A DNA stretch of 64,000 nt, from assembly GCA_028583415.1 (NCBI GenBank), contig CM053267.1, positions 28,506,902 through 28,570,901 on the forward strand, read 5' to 3'. A program made the translations under genes and the position numbers. This stretch comes from Protea cynaroides (Eukaryota > Streptophyta > Magnoliopsida > Proteales > Proteaceae). Positions 26,350 through 38,402 of this stretch are shown here, piece after piece. The notes beneath the pieces are model-generated. The model was not told the origin of the DNA. It saw only the letters and a program-made list of their open reading frames with translations, and ran no database searches. Each line of letters opens with the position of its first letter. Position 1 is the first letter of the stretch.

Positions 26350-26995
26350 CCCAATGCACTATTCTGGAGCGATAATTGGTGGCCCTGCAGTTGGGAATAC
26401 ATCAAAGACTGGCAAGAAATCATATGCCAAACTAAAATGTCCATCAGCAAGTTCTTCTACACCATATAAGAATGGTGATATTATCAACTTTTCTGACAAA
26501 GATCTCACCATCGTTGAACTCCCTCATGAAGATGCCATTGTGATTTCAATGGTGATTGGTAAGGTGAACGAGGTGGAGTGAGTATTGGTAGACAAAGGTA
26601 GCTCAGCCGACATTCTCTTCTACCATGAGTTCAAAGCAATGAATCTGGATGGGAGGCGACTTTGTCCAATCAAGTTTTCTCTTATCAGCTTATCTAACGA
26701 CATGGTAAAGGTCAAAGGTGCAATAATCTTAGAAACAAGGGTTGAAACAAAACCCAGAAGAACCACCCTTTCCCTCTCCTACCTAGTTGTCGATGTCCCT
26801 TCCAGTCACAATGCAATTTTTCGCAAACCCGGTCTTAATCTACCCCGAGCAGGCATCTCTACCTACTATATGGTGATGAAGTTCCCCATTGAGCACGGGA
26901 AAGGATATTGCAAGGCAGATCAGAAACTTTCTCGCCGCTACTACGCCATGGACTTAGAGGCACACGAGGACAAACTCGCAGGGTCCATTTAAATC
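26350..26995 (+). pseudogene. Broken aspartic protease region of element A
   Basis: The stretch VDKGSSADILFYHEF near 26,588 is the active-site loop, where D-S/T-G is required. Here Lys replaces Ser, so the catalytic triad is damaged. The downstream flap and the PSSHNAIFRKPGLN motif are recognisable. A stop at 26,579-26,581 and a terminal stop at 26,990 separate it from neighbouring frames. Confidence 0.8.
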
Positions 26996-26999
26996 GAAG

Positions 27000-28390
27000 A
27001 CCTGCAAGATGACTCGGGGCAGGAGCGAGGATCTCCCGTTGAGGATTTGATACACATCCCTGTTTCCGAGGAAGACCCCAAAAAATACTTTCAAGTCGGC
27101 TCGTCGCTGAACAAGGACCAGCGAGACGAGATTGTTACTTTTCTCAAAAACAATCTCGACGTCTTTGCCTAATCAACTTGAGAGATGCCAGGCATACCGC
27201 GAGACATAATGGAACACTGCCTAGCCATCGATCCACAATTCAAGCCTATGCAGCAAAAGAAATGCAACTTTGCACCAGAGAGAGAAGTGGCAATCAAGGT
27301 TGAAGTGGAAAAGCTTCTCGCGGCAGGATTTATCAAAGAGGTCAAGTACCCACAGTGGGTCTCTAATGTAGTAATGGTAAAAAAGGCCAATGGTAAATGA
27401 TGCATTTGTATCGATTACTCTGATCTCAATAAAGCATGCCCTAAGGACTACTATCTTCTTCCTAGAATTGATAAGTTAATTGACGCTACTGCCGGTTACG
27501 ACATGCTGACTTTTCTAGACGCATACTCAGGTTATAACCAAATCAAAATGCATGAACCCGAAGAGATCAACACAGCATTTATAACAAGTAGTGGCCTATA
27601 TTGCTATAACGCAATTCCCTTTAGCCTCAAAAACGATTGTGCTACCTACCAACATTTAGTCAATAAGGTATTTGCACAACAAATTGACAGGAACATGGAA
27701 GTTTATGTTGACGACTTCCTGGTGAAAAGCAAAAGAACCTTGCACCATATTGGCGACTTGGAAGAAACATTCGTTGTACTACATAATAATTAAATGAAGC
27801 TCAATCCCATGAAATGTGCCTTTGGGGTTGTATCAGAAAAAATTCTGGGGTTCATGGTATCTATCAAATGTATTGAGGCAAACCCCGCAAAGATAGAAGC
27901 TATCATGGGCATGCCGCCTCCCACCAAACCAAAACAGGTCCAAGAACTAACAAGAAGGATAGCCGCCTTGGGTAGATTCGTGTTCTGGTCGACAGACCAT
28001 TGCCTACCGTTATTTAAAAATTTAAAGGGAGCTAAACGATTTGAGTGGACTCCAGAATGTCAGAAATCTTTTGACGAGTTAAAGGCATTCCTAACATCGC
28101 CACCTCTACTAGCCTATCCAAAAGTTGGAGACCAACTACAACTATGTCTAGCCATCTCACCGGAAACTGTTGGTTCCGTTTTCATCAAAGAGACTGATAA
28201 AGTTCAGCGACCTATGTATTATGTCAGCAAGGTGCTGCTGGATGCAGAAACAAGATATCGGTCAAATGAGAAACTAGCATTGGCACTCTTTACTTCGGCC
28301 CACAAACTCAGGCCTTACTTCCAGGCCCACACTATATCGGTACTGACTGATAAACCCTTAAAGAGAATACTGGCCCGACCCAACATCTCA
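27000..28390 (+). pseudogene. Broken reverse transcriptase and RNase H start of element A
   Basis: Reverse-transcriptase motifs occur in order: EVEKLLAAGFIKEVKYPQW, CIDYSDLNKACPKDYYLLP, LTFLDAYSGYNQIKM, and VYVDDFLVKS with the YVDD catalytic box at 27,704-27,715. The thumb and RNase H start (FEWTPECQKSFDELK) follow. Stops at 27,172, 27,179, 27,398 (in NGK-stop-CICID, where Trp is usual) and 27,791 break the frame. The RNase H domain is cut at 28,390 by the inverted B solo LTR and resumes at 30,713. Confidence 0.9.
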
Positions 28391-28680
28391 TGTCACACCC
28401 CGATTCCGCACACTTCAGAATGGTGTGATGAACCGCCAAATAACCAACGGTTCAACCAGGATCTCTTATAGGCTATCCCCGCGTTATCCAAACTTTACAC
28501 GCATCCACAATCATAATCAGAGTAATACACAATAGCGGAAAATTTATAAATAATATGAACTGAGAACTAGAATGATACCCATAAATAATATCAAATTATT
28601 CTGTGTTTAACTAAGACATAAATATTTAAATACCAAATACACGTCTTATAAATCCAATAAAGAAAACTACAAAAAAATAT

Positions 28681-28814
28681 CTAATCGAATACACACGAGT
28701 TGCACTCGCAAGAGGAATCATGTGTATCGTCTTCAGCTCCAACTTCCATAGCTGCTACAGTTCCATACGCTGACGCGTTCATATAATCTTCGACTGTATA
28801 ACCTGCATCATCAA
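28681..28814 (-). CDS. Conserved LTR micro-ORF, copy 1 (B solo LTR)
   Basis: Function unknown. Immediately after a splice acceptor (TATTTTTAG) an open frame of exactly 43 codons runs to a TAG. It begins DDAGYTVEDYMNASAYG and ends HDSSCECNSCVFD. The peptide is acidic with a C-terminal C-x-C-x2-C cluster that could bind metal. Three other LTRs here (38,403, 50,699, 51,588) have the same length and pattern. The frame is also open upstream of the acceptor (FLVDDAG), so translation from an unspliced RNA is possible. No matching known protein was recognised. Coding is inferred from conservation only. Confidence 0.5.
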
Positions 28815-29794
28815 CTAAAAATATTCGACGTCGAGGGGTGAGCACACAACACGGCTCAGTGAGTAGCCAAAACAATGCAACATTACATATGCATGCAAAA
28901 AGTCAATTCATATCTTTGGTCTTGGTTTATAGTTTACAATGTGCAATAGAAAGATTGGGTGATCAAAGGTTAACGTTTATTGATACCGCCTCTATACACA
29001 GGGTGTGGAAGCCCGCCCGAAGGTTAACGTTTATCGTCGTCCCCATCCACCCTACCATAACATTATACAACAAAGGTTAACGTTTATTGCTATATAATGC
29101 TATACCAACACGTAAGCCCCTGTTAGCGAGGGCTTGCAAACTGGGCTCGCTGCTAACCAATCCTAATGCCAAACAGTGTATCCAAGGCCTCACCCCAGCA
29201 TCCCTCAGAACATCCATAGAGATAGAGCTAAGGCCCTCCGGTAGAGTCAGAGACTACAAGGACCGAGACCACCTCCCCTGATACTCTACGACGTAATAGT
29301 TCCGCTAAGGTAATGGCGATACGACGATGTCAATGCACAAGACTTGAGTTAGAGATAGAGCTAAAGTGCTGAGACCCGCCAAAGGTTAACGTTTATTGAC
29401 GTTCTCATCACACCTCCCCTGATACTCTCTCGCATCAAGCACACCAACCACACACATACAAGCACATGCCTATTCCTATCATCATCATCATCATCATGTT
29501 ATAAACAGTAAAGTAAATATGCATGAACAAGTAATAGAAATATTGGATGGCATGTTGTATGCACATTACAATCATATTCGCATAGAATTAAACATGGCAT
29601 AGGACTCAAGAAAAGAAAAACAGTTTATTATTAACCAATTTAGTTTGGGGTTAAGGTTCCTCACCTTAGCTTGCTAATAGATATTTTCTAAGCTTTCGAT
29701 TCACTGTTATAACGGTATTATATTGCTAGCAAACCTAACAAAGTCGATAGAATTTAATTAGAATTAATTCAGAATTTAAAAACCATTCTGTCAA

Positions 29795-29935
29795 ACCGAG
29801 GGTCGATGCTAGGATCGATGCTAGGGTCGATGGGTCTATCGACCCTCCCACGATTCCGAACTTCCCGAATGCTGAGGGTCGATGGTCAGAAACACCTAGG
29901 GTCGAATGGTCTATCGACCCTCGGTGTGACCCTCG
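29795..29935. promoter_or_regulatory. GGGTCGA/TCGACCC motif cluster (B solo LTR, downstream)
   Basis: Within about 140 bases the words GGGTCGA or TCGACCC occur repeatedly in both orientations, with spacers such as TGGTCTA and TGCTA. The equivalent place in other B LTRs (37,346-37,445; 46,915-47,010) has a similar cluster. Confidence 0.6.
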
Positions 29936-30429
29936 GTGCACTCTGGTCCAATTTCCACTTTTTAATCCATTCTTCGTGTTTGGGGTCCTATGGCTTGCTT
30001 CCTACATTCACTCAACATTCATTCCATGGTTTAGAACCATGTATGATTCATCTAGATAGCTTTCGTGCATCCTCCCATGGTTTTCCATGAAAACCTAACC
30101 ATGGATGGATGGTTTAGGTTTCTCCGAAATCCTACACTCAATCATATCTAACCTAAGGTCTGTAGAAACTCATGGAATTAGTATCCATACCTGAGAAGAT
30201 TACTTTCCTCTGCAATTTCTTTTCCTTTTTGCTAAGCCTTCTTCCTAGCCTCCTTTCTTCCTCTTTTCCTTCTTCTCTCTTTCTCTCAATTCAATTAGGG
30301 TTGTGAAAGGAGTGAAAATGGCTTAGGGACGTCCTTTAAATAGACTAGGAATGTCCTATAATAATCCCATTGAGATTTGGAAAGAATCCCAACCGAAAAT
30401 TAGGAAATTTCCTAATTTCAGTTTTCGTC

Positions 30430-30560
30430 AGAAATCGAGGGTCGATGGGAGGGTCGATGATCCCGTCGACCCTAGGGTCTTAAGCTGTCCGACCCTCCCT
30501 CAAAAACTGAGGGTCGATCTTTCTGGTTTGGGAGGTCCGACCCTGCTTAGCTGGGTGTGC
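30430..30560. promoter_or_regulatory. GGGTCGA/TCGACCC motif cluster (B solo LTR, upstream)
   Basis: Repeated GAGGGTCGA, GTCGACCCTA and CGACCCTC words, upstream of the TATA-like box of this inverted LTR. It corresponds to the clusters at 36,715-36,862 and 46,280-46,420. Confidence 0.6.
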
Positions 30561-30712
30561 GACCCTCCCCTAGAATTGAGTGTTTTTGGGTCGATTTCAT
30601 ACCTGGGATCTCGATCTCCTTTATGCCCTTGGTCCATTTGACTCGACCATGATGGATAAACCTAGTTCAAGGTGGTAAGATCGGGTTAGATTGACACGGG
30701 TCTTACATCTCA

Positions 30713-31200
30713 GGCAGATTGGTAAACTGGGCAATAAAGCTCAGCAAGTTCGATTTACAGTTCCAATCAAGGACGACAATCAAAGCCCAAGTGCTAGCTG
30801 ACTTTTTGGTAGAAACGACGATAGTGCCGACATCGATAAAACTCTGACTGAAGACGATAGCGAGCAGAAACAGAACAACCTGGATTTTGTTCGTGGATGG
30901 ATCTTCAAACGACCAGCACTCGGGGGCTGAGGTTATCCTGACCAACAACTCGGCCGAGTATAAAGCACTACTGGCCGAAATCAGGTTAGAAAGGTTCCTT
31001 ATGGTACGAAAGCTAGACATCTACAATGACTCACAAGTCGTTGTGAGACAAATTAACAAGGAATACGAAGCAAAACAGCCACATATGCTAGCATACTTAA
31101 ATAAGATAAATCAGAGCTTGCGTAATTTGAAGCTTATCAAATCAGCAATGTGGATCGAGAAAACAACACAGAAGCAGACATCTTATCATGACTGATTGCC
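30713..31200 (+). pseudogene. RNase H continuation of element A with second RNase H-like domain
   Basis: Directly after the solo LTR the reading resumes with GRLVNWAIKLSKFDLQF and IKAQVLADFLVET, the connection sequence between the two RNase H units typical of Tat elements. FVDGSSNDQHSGAEVIL and YNDSQVVVRQIN follow, the acidic motifs of the additional RNase H-like domain. A frameshift occurs near 30,845 and a stop near 31,193. Confidence 0.85.
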
Positions 31201-31329
31201 AAAGACTTATCAGGCCTAAACTCGTTAGTATACATCGATGTATTAAAGAAACCAAGTGTCGGTGACACCGTAGAGGTCCAACAGGTCAATTGTGTGAAGA
31301 CTTGGATCGACCCAATTAAAACCTACTTC

Positions 31330-32523
31330 GAAACGGGCCAACTACCAGAAGACCGGCTAGAACGTCGTCGGGTTTCGGCAAAGTTTTGATGCTCTACTAT
31401 CCTTGACAGGAAATTATATAGGAAATCTTTTACACGCCCTTTCCTTTTATGCCTCACACCAGTAGTAGCTGAGGAAGTAATGTGGGAAGTCCAAGCTGAG
31501 ATATGCAGTAGCCATCTCGCAGGTCCTGTCCTATGCTAGCAACTTCTACGACATGGCCAACTATGTTCACAGATTGCACAAACTTTGCCACCAAATGTGA
31601 GACCTGCCAGAAATACGCCACGGTCAGCCACCTGCTTGCAAATGAACTACAATTCGTCGCAAGTTTGCTAACCTTCACATTATGGGGAATCGACATAGTC
31701 GGCCCCATGCCTGGGAAAAAGGAAGCAAAGAAATTTCTTATTGTGGCAATAGATTATTTTTTTAAAATGGGAAGAAATTGAAGCCGTGACGACTACCGAT
31801 GCAGCAAGAATTGAAGCCTTTACAAGGTAGAACATAATCTATCGATATGGCATCCCGCAGGTCATTGTTACTGATAATGGACCATAGTTCGACAGCCAAC
31901 AATACTAGAACTTCCTCAAGGGATTTAATATCCAACAATGTTTCGCTTCAATATACCACCCAGAAACTGCTGGCCAAGCTGAAGCAACCAACAAGACAAT
32001 CTCTCGTAGGATAGAGCGATGACTTGGACCAGTCAAGGGAAAATGGTCCGACAAGTTGCCAAGTGTCCTCTGGTCCTGCAGAACCACAAGGAGAACTCCA
32101 ACTGGGGAGACTCCTTTCATGCTGGTCTACGGAGCAGAGGCGGTTATACCAGTTGAAGCAACCCATCCGACCATTAGGATCACCAACTATGATGAAATGC
32201 TCAATGATGGAGGCCTCAGGACCAACCTAGACCTAATAGAAGAAACCCGTGACAAAGCACATTTGAAGATACTGGCTTACTAGCAAAGGGTTGCCAAATA
32301 TTACAACTTGTGGGTTCGGACCCAGAATTTTAAAGTCGACGACCTAGTGCTCCGCCATACAGCAGTGTCAAAACCCAAACAGCAAGGCAAATTGATTCCG
32401 ACTTGGGAGGGACCATAGGAGGGACCATATAAAATAATCCTCGTAATAAGGCTAAGCACATACTATCTTGAAACAATGAAAGAAAAGTATATAGAGAAGC
32501 TTTGGCACTCTAAGAACTTGTAA
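31330..32523 (+). pseudogene. Broken integrase of element A
   Basis: Zinc-binding remnants (CTNFATKCETCQKYA near 31,580) precede the catalytic core (WGIDIVGPMPGKKEAKKFL near 31,684; VTDNG near 31,870). The C-terminal region includes GETPFMLVYGAEAVIPVEA (near 32,110) and ends WHSKNL-stop at 32,521. Many stops and frameshifts are present, and a 12-base repeat GGAGGGACCATA is duplicated near 32,406-32,432. Confidence 0.85.
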
Positions 32524-33063
32524 AATTTTTACCAATAATGTAATAGACTCTACTCATTTTAGTGAATTGTCTTTACATTACGAATCTTTTTGCCTAACAT
32601 AATCTACTGTAACTTTTCGATGTAAGTCAAACATATGTCGCTTCATGGGAGCACATGGGTTAAGAACCCAGTCAACTAACCCCGTAGCACATACGCTGCG
32701 ATTTGACTCAATTCTGGACACTTCCCCGACTTATGTATCCATGCAAAGGGTCAAGCCACCAACGTGCCCTAGGTGAATAAGTCCTTTTCTGATCACTATG
32801 GGGCACCCTTACATTGATCCTATTGCATACACTAGTGCACAGTTTATGAACTCGTAAACAGGGTCATACCCTTAAGTTCATACATTAGGTGCAAAACAAA
32901 AAAAATACTTGCACTCCACAGTTCAATTACACTTTTCTCATTATTCATGGACAAATGAATATATTACATCAGAAAGTTCATGACAATAGACAATCTCCCA
33001 CTACCAAGAACTGGGGGGTACTACACCATACAATTAGTCAACTTTTCAAACAAATAAAAAGAC
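32524..33063. other. Spacer between pol and antisense ORF of element A
   Basis: No coding sequence recognised. In Tat elements this region separates integrase from the antisense ORF. Confidence 0.5.
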
Positions 33064-35474
33064 TTATATAGATTGGCTCCGCGCCAGTTTAGGCGGAGGC
33101 ACTCTCAACCTCTCAACATTGTCAAGTAACTTCTTCGCTGCCAACACTGTTTTGTATCTAGCACTTGCGCTCTGCTGCGATGTGGTCTCATAGATTACAT
33201 CATAAGATGGGTATGGGTTCCGATAGTACATACCTTTGCCCCACTCATAGCCTAATAACTCGGCAATCTTCTCCTTGGCTTTGGTGAGCTTCTCGACTAA
33301 AAGATCTAATCTCACCTCTGCGGTGACCCACAAATGACGATCATCGTTGCTTTTCTTTCTCCACCAGACCACTTCTCTCCTCAACTGGAAGAGCTAACCA
33401 TAACACTCCAAGTGTAGATTACTGACTATGGCACTCTGACCTTCCAACTTAGTAGCTCTATCTCGCAACGCACGTATCAACCTTTTCCAACTCTCCTTTT
33501 GTCATTTCCAATGCTCGTTCAAAACATCAGTCGCTTGGTCGTAAGCAGCATTGAAAGAGAGACGATCAAAAAGAAGAAAATTGAGTTCCCCTTCCATCCT
33601 CTTCTCGAGTGCGACAAGTCTATCTCGGCTGTATGATTGTGGACTCGGGCCCCGAGGACACACATGGGAGTTGAAAGAGTTCGCACCCACAACAACTCAA
33701 GTGAAGAGAGGTTTCTCCCGCTGTAAACCTATCCAAAGAAAGTAGAACATGTCATAAAGTCGCAAGCAGAATAACAGAACAAGATTAAACATGTGTCGAC
33801 ATAGCTGGGAGCCAAAGATAAAGTGCAAATATATTCATTACATTTCAGTATCGGACAAGGAAAAACAAAACACTATGCACATTATATTTGGCCTTTCCCA
33901 TACAAAAAAGAGAGGGAAATAAGAGATAAAAAAAGCCTTCAAAGTTTCTGCTTCTCCACTTGGATCGCCATCTCGGTTGACTGGACTAAAGAAGAGATAA
34001 AAAAGCCTTTAAGGTTTCTGCTTCTCCACCTGGATCGCCATCTCGGTCGACTGGACTATTGGAGCATCTGATTCAGGCTGCACGGGGGAGGAAGTCGACA
34101 CTCCAGGAGGGATCGCGAGTATGGGAGATACATTCCTGATGGAGAGCCATCTCACATGGAATGTCCCCTTGGTCTCCCACAACCTTACTAGGCTCCCCCT
34201 CGGTGACTTCCTCCTAGACATCCCCTTCTTCCTCTATATTAGCGTCCTCCTCGTCGTCACCTTCAGTCTCGACATCTTCAGCAGCTTGCTCTTACTCGTT
34301 TGACCCATCAATTCGGAGAGGTTACGTAGAGAAGTCCGCCTCTAATTAAAGCTTTTCATGGACAAACTTGGCCACGCTCCGTGCCCGATCAATAAAGTAC
34401 TGGGCACCCCAACGAAGGCGGAAACCCTTCATGGCGGGATCCTCAGTGACGTACACTTCGAGTTCCTGCGACTTCTTGAAGTCTCCCAGAGCCTTCTCGG
34501 GAATGTTGCCTTCCATCTCATCCTTCTCGCTCAGAAGGTTCTGGATGCGCCTGGAAAGGTCACCACACCTCTTCTTCTGGCCCTCCAGTAGAGAAGTAAG
34601 TCCCTCTACCCTTACCTTTTCTGCTTTGAGGGATTTCTCCAGACGCTCCCTCCCCGCGTGAGCACCATCTTTTTTGGCATGGAGAGCCTCTTCAAGACGC
34701 TCTATCTCGGCCCTGGTGCAAACTCGTACGGTGTCCAGCTCCCTCTTTTAGGGCGTCATGTTCCTCTGTCAGGGTTTTGTTCTCTTGCGAGAACAGGCGT
34801 CTCGCTTCAATGGCGCTGTCCCTCATCTACTCAGCAGAACGAGCATGCTCCAAGGCGGCATTCCTCTCCAATTACAGATGACGAATTGCACCAGCGGCGT
34901 CCTCCTCGCCCTCCCTGAGTGCGGTCCTAGCTTAGGCACTCTGCAAATTCACAATGTAACAGAAATGTTAGCATACTCAAAACCATGAATGCAAATAAAA
35001 AAAGAGTTCAACACATCGACTGGGGAGGATGGAGAGGCTTACCCAAACTAGATTTGTCTCCAGTAGGTGATAGGGCTCCGCCCGCTTTGATCGCCTGTAG
35101 AAGTCTTCCGTCGAGGGAAGACAAATTCCACTTACTAGCTGCCACGCCACATCAGGATCCAATGGGTTGGACTTTTTCCCTATGGACTAGTGTGGCTAGT
35201 ACGGCCCGCCTGGGCTAGGGTCGTGCTGCGTGGGTGGCCCCCTGGGCAACGAGTCTCTGGAGGCCCTCCCGAGGACGACCTCGCAGGCGACACTCCAGCC
35301 CGCTCGCTCCCCGACACTAGGACTTCCTCCCTCCTGGCCAAACTCTCACTATAAAGAGGTAGGTCTGGAGGCGTTTCTGATTGGCATCTCCTAATCGCGC
35401 CCTCTCCTTCTCACAAGTCCATAGATGGCAGACACGACGTGGGAGACTAGACTTCCACCACGTCATCTGGCCCT
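33064..35474 (-). pseudogene. 3' part of the antisense ORF of element A (coiled-coil region)
   Basis: Read on the reverse strand. It begins after the D insertion with a DPDVAWQLVSGICLPSTEDF-like stretch (near 35,150) ending in a plausible donor, then a long Glu/Lys/Arg-rich coiled-coil region (HARSAE, SQENKTLTEEHDALKEG, RVEGLTSLLEGQKK). After that come RWGAQYFIDRARSVAKFVH near 34,380 and an acidic stretch. The final piece KLTKAKEKIAELLGYEWGKG...KLARSQSI ends at TAA 33,064. Frameshifts and stops are present, and a ~60-bp tandem duplication lies at 33,930-34,066. Antisense ORFs in this position are known in Tat-lineage elements such as maize Grande and Silene Retand. Confidence 0.7.
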
Positions 35475-35479
35475 CATGG

Positions 35480-36577
35480 TGTAAGAACCGTGCTCTAAAA
35501 ACCCAGTTTAATCCATGGTTTACATTGTGACAGATCTCCCAATCATAACTGGACCGAAAAGTGAGGCCGGGTGACGAACCATGAGATCCAGGTATGAGAA
35601 ACGATGTGTAAAAATGTAAATTTTACATATCAGTCTCAGTACCATTCTCACTCAGTGAGACCGATATGTGCGACTGGTATGTGCTCAAACGGCTGGAGAC
35701 GGACTCCAGCGGGTCCCACACTCCAAATAAAAAATTAAAAAGTTTCTAAACGTGGAAAACCTTCCTAGAACGGTCTCCCACTATTAATATGCACCTTAAC
35801 CCTCCTTAGATCCTTCCAAACCCTAACCATCTGGAAGAGATCTGAGAAGGAGCAAGGAGGAAGGAGACCACTCAAGAAGAGAGATTTTTTCGTTGGAAGA
35901 GCACGTCGCCGTCCGATAAACACCGATAAGTGCTCATCCCTCTTAGTAATGTTAGGATTTCAGATCAGAGCCGTGAAACGGCGCAACGATCCAAAATCCT
36001 AGAACCTCCAAAACCCTAGTTCCTTTAAGATCCAATCAGGGATTGATGCGACGTCATAGTCGAAACCTAGAAGGCTAAACGAGTATCTGGACCTTAGAAT
36101 AGTTTAGGAAAGACCCTAAAAACCAAGCTGATGACCGATGGGGGAGGGAGATCCGATATCGGGCTCTCGGATCCTAACCATCGAACCTAACCGCTGGACA
36201 ATAAGTCCTGCGGTATTGGTCCTGTAGTATATACTGTCGGACATACCGGCTGGATCTAAGTCCAGCGGTATAGCCCTGCGGTATACATCGCAGGACATAT
36301 CGGCTAGACTGAAAGGTCCTGCGGTATATACCACAGGCGCATACCGGTCTCGCTCTAAGTGAGACCGGTATACATATCGCAGGACATACCTGTTTCACTC
36401 TACTGAGACCGGTACCGTGATCGGTATGCTTATCGAAGCCTAGTTGCTTGGCCAGACTTGGTTCTGACCAATTGTAACCCTAATAATTTAATTCTAACCT
36501 ATGATTTTGATTATGTAGGACCTGTAGACAGCGTGAGTAGACCCTGTGATGCAGAGCGGGCTGGTTATCACGCGTCA
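35480..36577 (+). repeat. 5' LTR of element D, first 1.1 kb
   Basis: Aligns with 48,762-49,795 of the D 3' LTR. It includes ACCGGT/GCGGTAT-type motif clusters at 35,635-35,700 and 36,175-36,425. It ends in a recognisable middle exon whose acceptor is TTATGTAG at 36,511-36,518. The B element was inserted at 36,578. Confidence 0.8.
36130..36425. promoter_or_regulatory. GCGGTAT / ACCGGT motif cluster (D 5' LTR)
   Basis: Dense repeats of CCTGCGGTATA, GCAGGACATA and GAGACCGGTAT, many in inverted pairs. The D 3' LTR has the matching cluster at 49,490-49,655 and a smaller one at 48,905-48,960. The motif differs from that in family B but occupies the equivalent LTR position. Confidence 0.6.
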
Positions 36578-36714
36578 TGTAAGACTCGTATCGAACTAAC
36601 TGGTCTTACCACCTTGTACCAGGTCTACCCATCATGGTCGAGCCAAGTGGACCAAGTGCGTGAAGAAAATCACAAGACCAGTTATGAGTCTGACCCAAAA
36701 ATAGTAAATGTGAA

Positions 36715-36862
36715 GGTAGGGTCGCATGCCTAAACAGGTAGGGTCGACCCCACCTCAATAGAAGTCCAACCTATGATTTTCTAGTCGTAGGGTTGCATGA
36801 CTAGAAAAACGTAGGGTCGACGGATCCTGCAACCCTACGTCTGACCCTACGATGATAGACAG
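36715..36862. promoter_or_regulatory. TAGGGTCG / CGACCCTA motif cluster (B 5' LTR, upstream of TATA)
   Basis: About six TAGGGTCG-like words in both orientations within 150 bases, ending some 80 bases before the TATA box. A duplicate is present in the 3' LTR at 46,280-46,420. Confidence 0.65.
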
Positions 36863-38402
36863 AAACCGAAATTAGGAAACTTTCCTAATTCCAAGGGGTT
36901 CTTTACTAAACTCAATGAGACTTATTTTGGAGGATTTTTCTCTATAAATAGGATGTCCCTTAGCCTCTTTCACTCCTTTTAGAACCCTAATTGAAAGTGA
37001 GAAAAGAGAAAGAAAAGGAAAAGAAGAAGATAAGAAAAATTGAAGAAAAGACCAAGGAAGATGAGGAAGTTCAGAGAAACCTCTGAATCTCAGCCAACTT
37101 CAGGTATGAATCTAAGTCCCTTCATAAATTAAGAGCTTAGAATGGATTATGAAGAAGCTAGGATTAAGAAACCCAAATCATCCATCCATGGATGAGTTCC
37201 AAAGGAATCCATGGAAGTAATCATCATAGGCAATAGAAAGTGTGTAAAAATCATAGTTATGAGCCATAGAACAATCTTATAATGGACCTACGAGACCACA
37301 TGATCGATTACATGCCCTCGAGAAGTCCCGGGGAGGGTGTGGTCGCACGTAGGGTCGATTGGTAACCGACGCCACGTTCGACCCTACACCCTAGGGTCGA
37401 TTGGTAACCGACCTTAGGTGTTGCCCTACCTGCGACCTTACGATTTCAGCTAGTTTAAATTTGTTGAAATTAATTCTAATTAAAATCTATCGACTTGTTA
37501 GGCCTTTCTAGTGATTTAAAGGTGATCCATAAAGCTTGAACAAGAATCTATACTCAATCAAAGGTGAAGGAACAAAACCTAAACTAATTGGCTAATAATA
37601 AATTATTTTCATTTATTGAGTCCAATAGCATAAATGATTTTATGCTTGTATGATTGTAATGTGCATATCACATGTCATCTAATATTCTTGTTATTACTGT
37701 TCATGCATATTTAATTTCAGTTTATTATAATATGATGTTGATGATGATGCTAGGAATAGGCATGTGAATGTATGTGTGTGGTTAGTGTACTTGATGCGAG
37801 TGGAGCATCAGGGGGAGGATGTGACACTGTGGTTCATCCTGGTCACCAGACTCTAGCTCTATCTCTACTCAAGTCTTGTCCACTAACATCGTCGTATCGT
37901 CATTACCTTAGCAGAATTATTATGTCGTAGGGCAAGAGGGGAGGTGGTCTCGGACCGTGTAGTCTCTGACTCTGCCAGGGGGCCTTAGCTCTATCTCTAT
38001 GGACGTATTGAAAGATGCTGGGGTGAGGCCTTGGATACATTGTTTGACATTAGGATTGGTTAGTTGCGAGCCCAGTTTGCAAGCCCTCGCCAACATGGGC
38101 TTACATGTTGGTATGGGTAGAGCATCAGGGAAAGTGTGATGCGATGTGGTCCTAAGCACTTTAGCTCTATCTCTATTCCATGGTGGGGTAGATGTGGACG
38201 ACAATGGTATTTGATCCATTGGGTGGGCTTACACACCCTGTGTATAGAGGCGAGGCGGCCACCAAACCTTTCTATAGCACATTGCAAACTTATGAACCAG
38301 ACCAAAGATATGAATTGAATGCATGCATATGTTTGTTGTATTGTTTTGTTTGCTCACTGAGCCGTGATGTGTGCTCACCCTTTTGACGTCGAATGTTTTT
38401 AG

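Larger units (their letters stand above)
28391..30707 (-). mobile_element. Solo LTR of family B, inverted, inside element A RNase H
   Basis: 2,317 bp. On the reverse strand it starts TGTAAGACCCG and ends GGGTGTGACA; it is flanked by the exact duplication TCTCA (28,386-28,390 and 30,708-30,712). It aligns along its length with the B LTR at 36,578-38,813. It contains a TATA-like TATTTAAAGG at about 30,336-30,345, a donor at 30,190, a short middle exon (29,734-29,665) and the 43-codon ORF at 28,814-28,681. Recombination between two LTRs presumably removed the rest of the element. Confidence 0.92.

Noticed and set aside
29000..29100. Repeated GGTTAACGTTTATTG words suggesting a direct-repeat array
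   Set aside because: Only a few scattered copies inside the B solo LTR; no regular spacing, and a CRISPR array is not expected in a plant genome.
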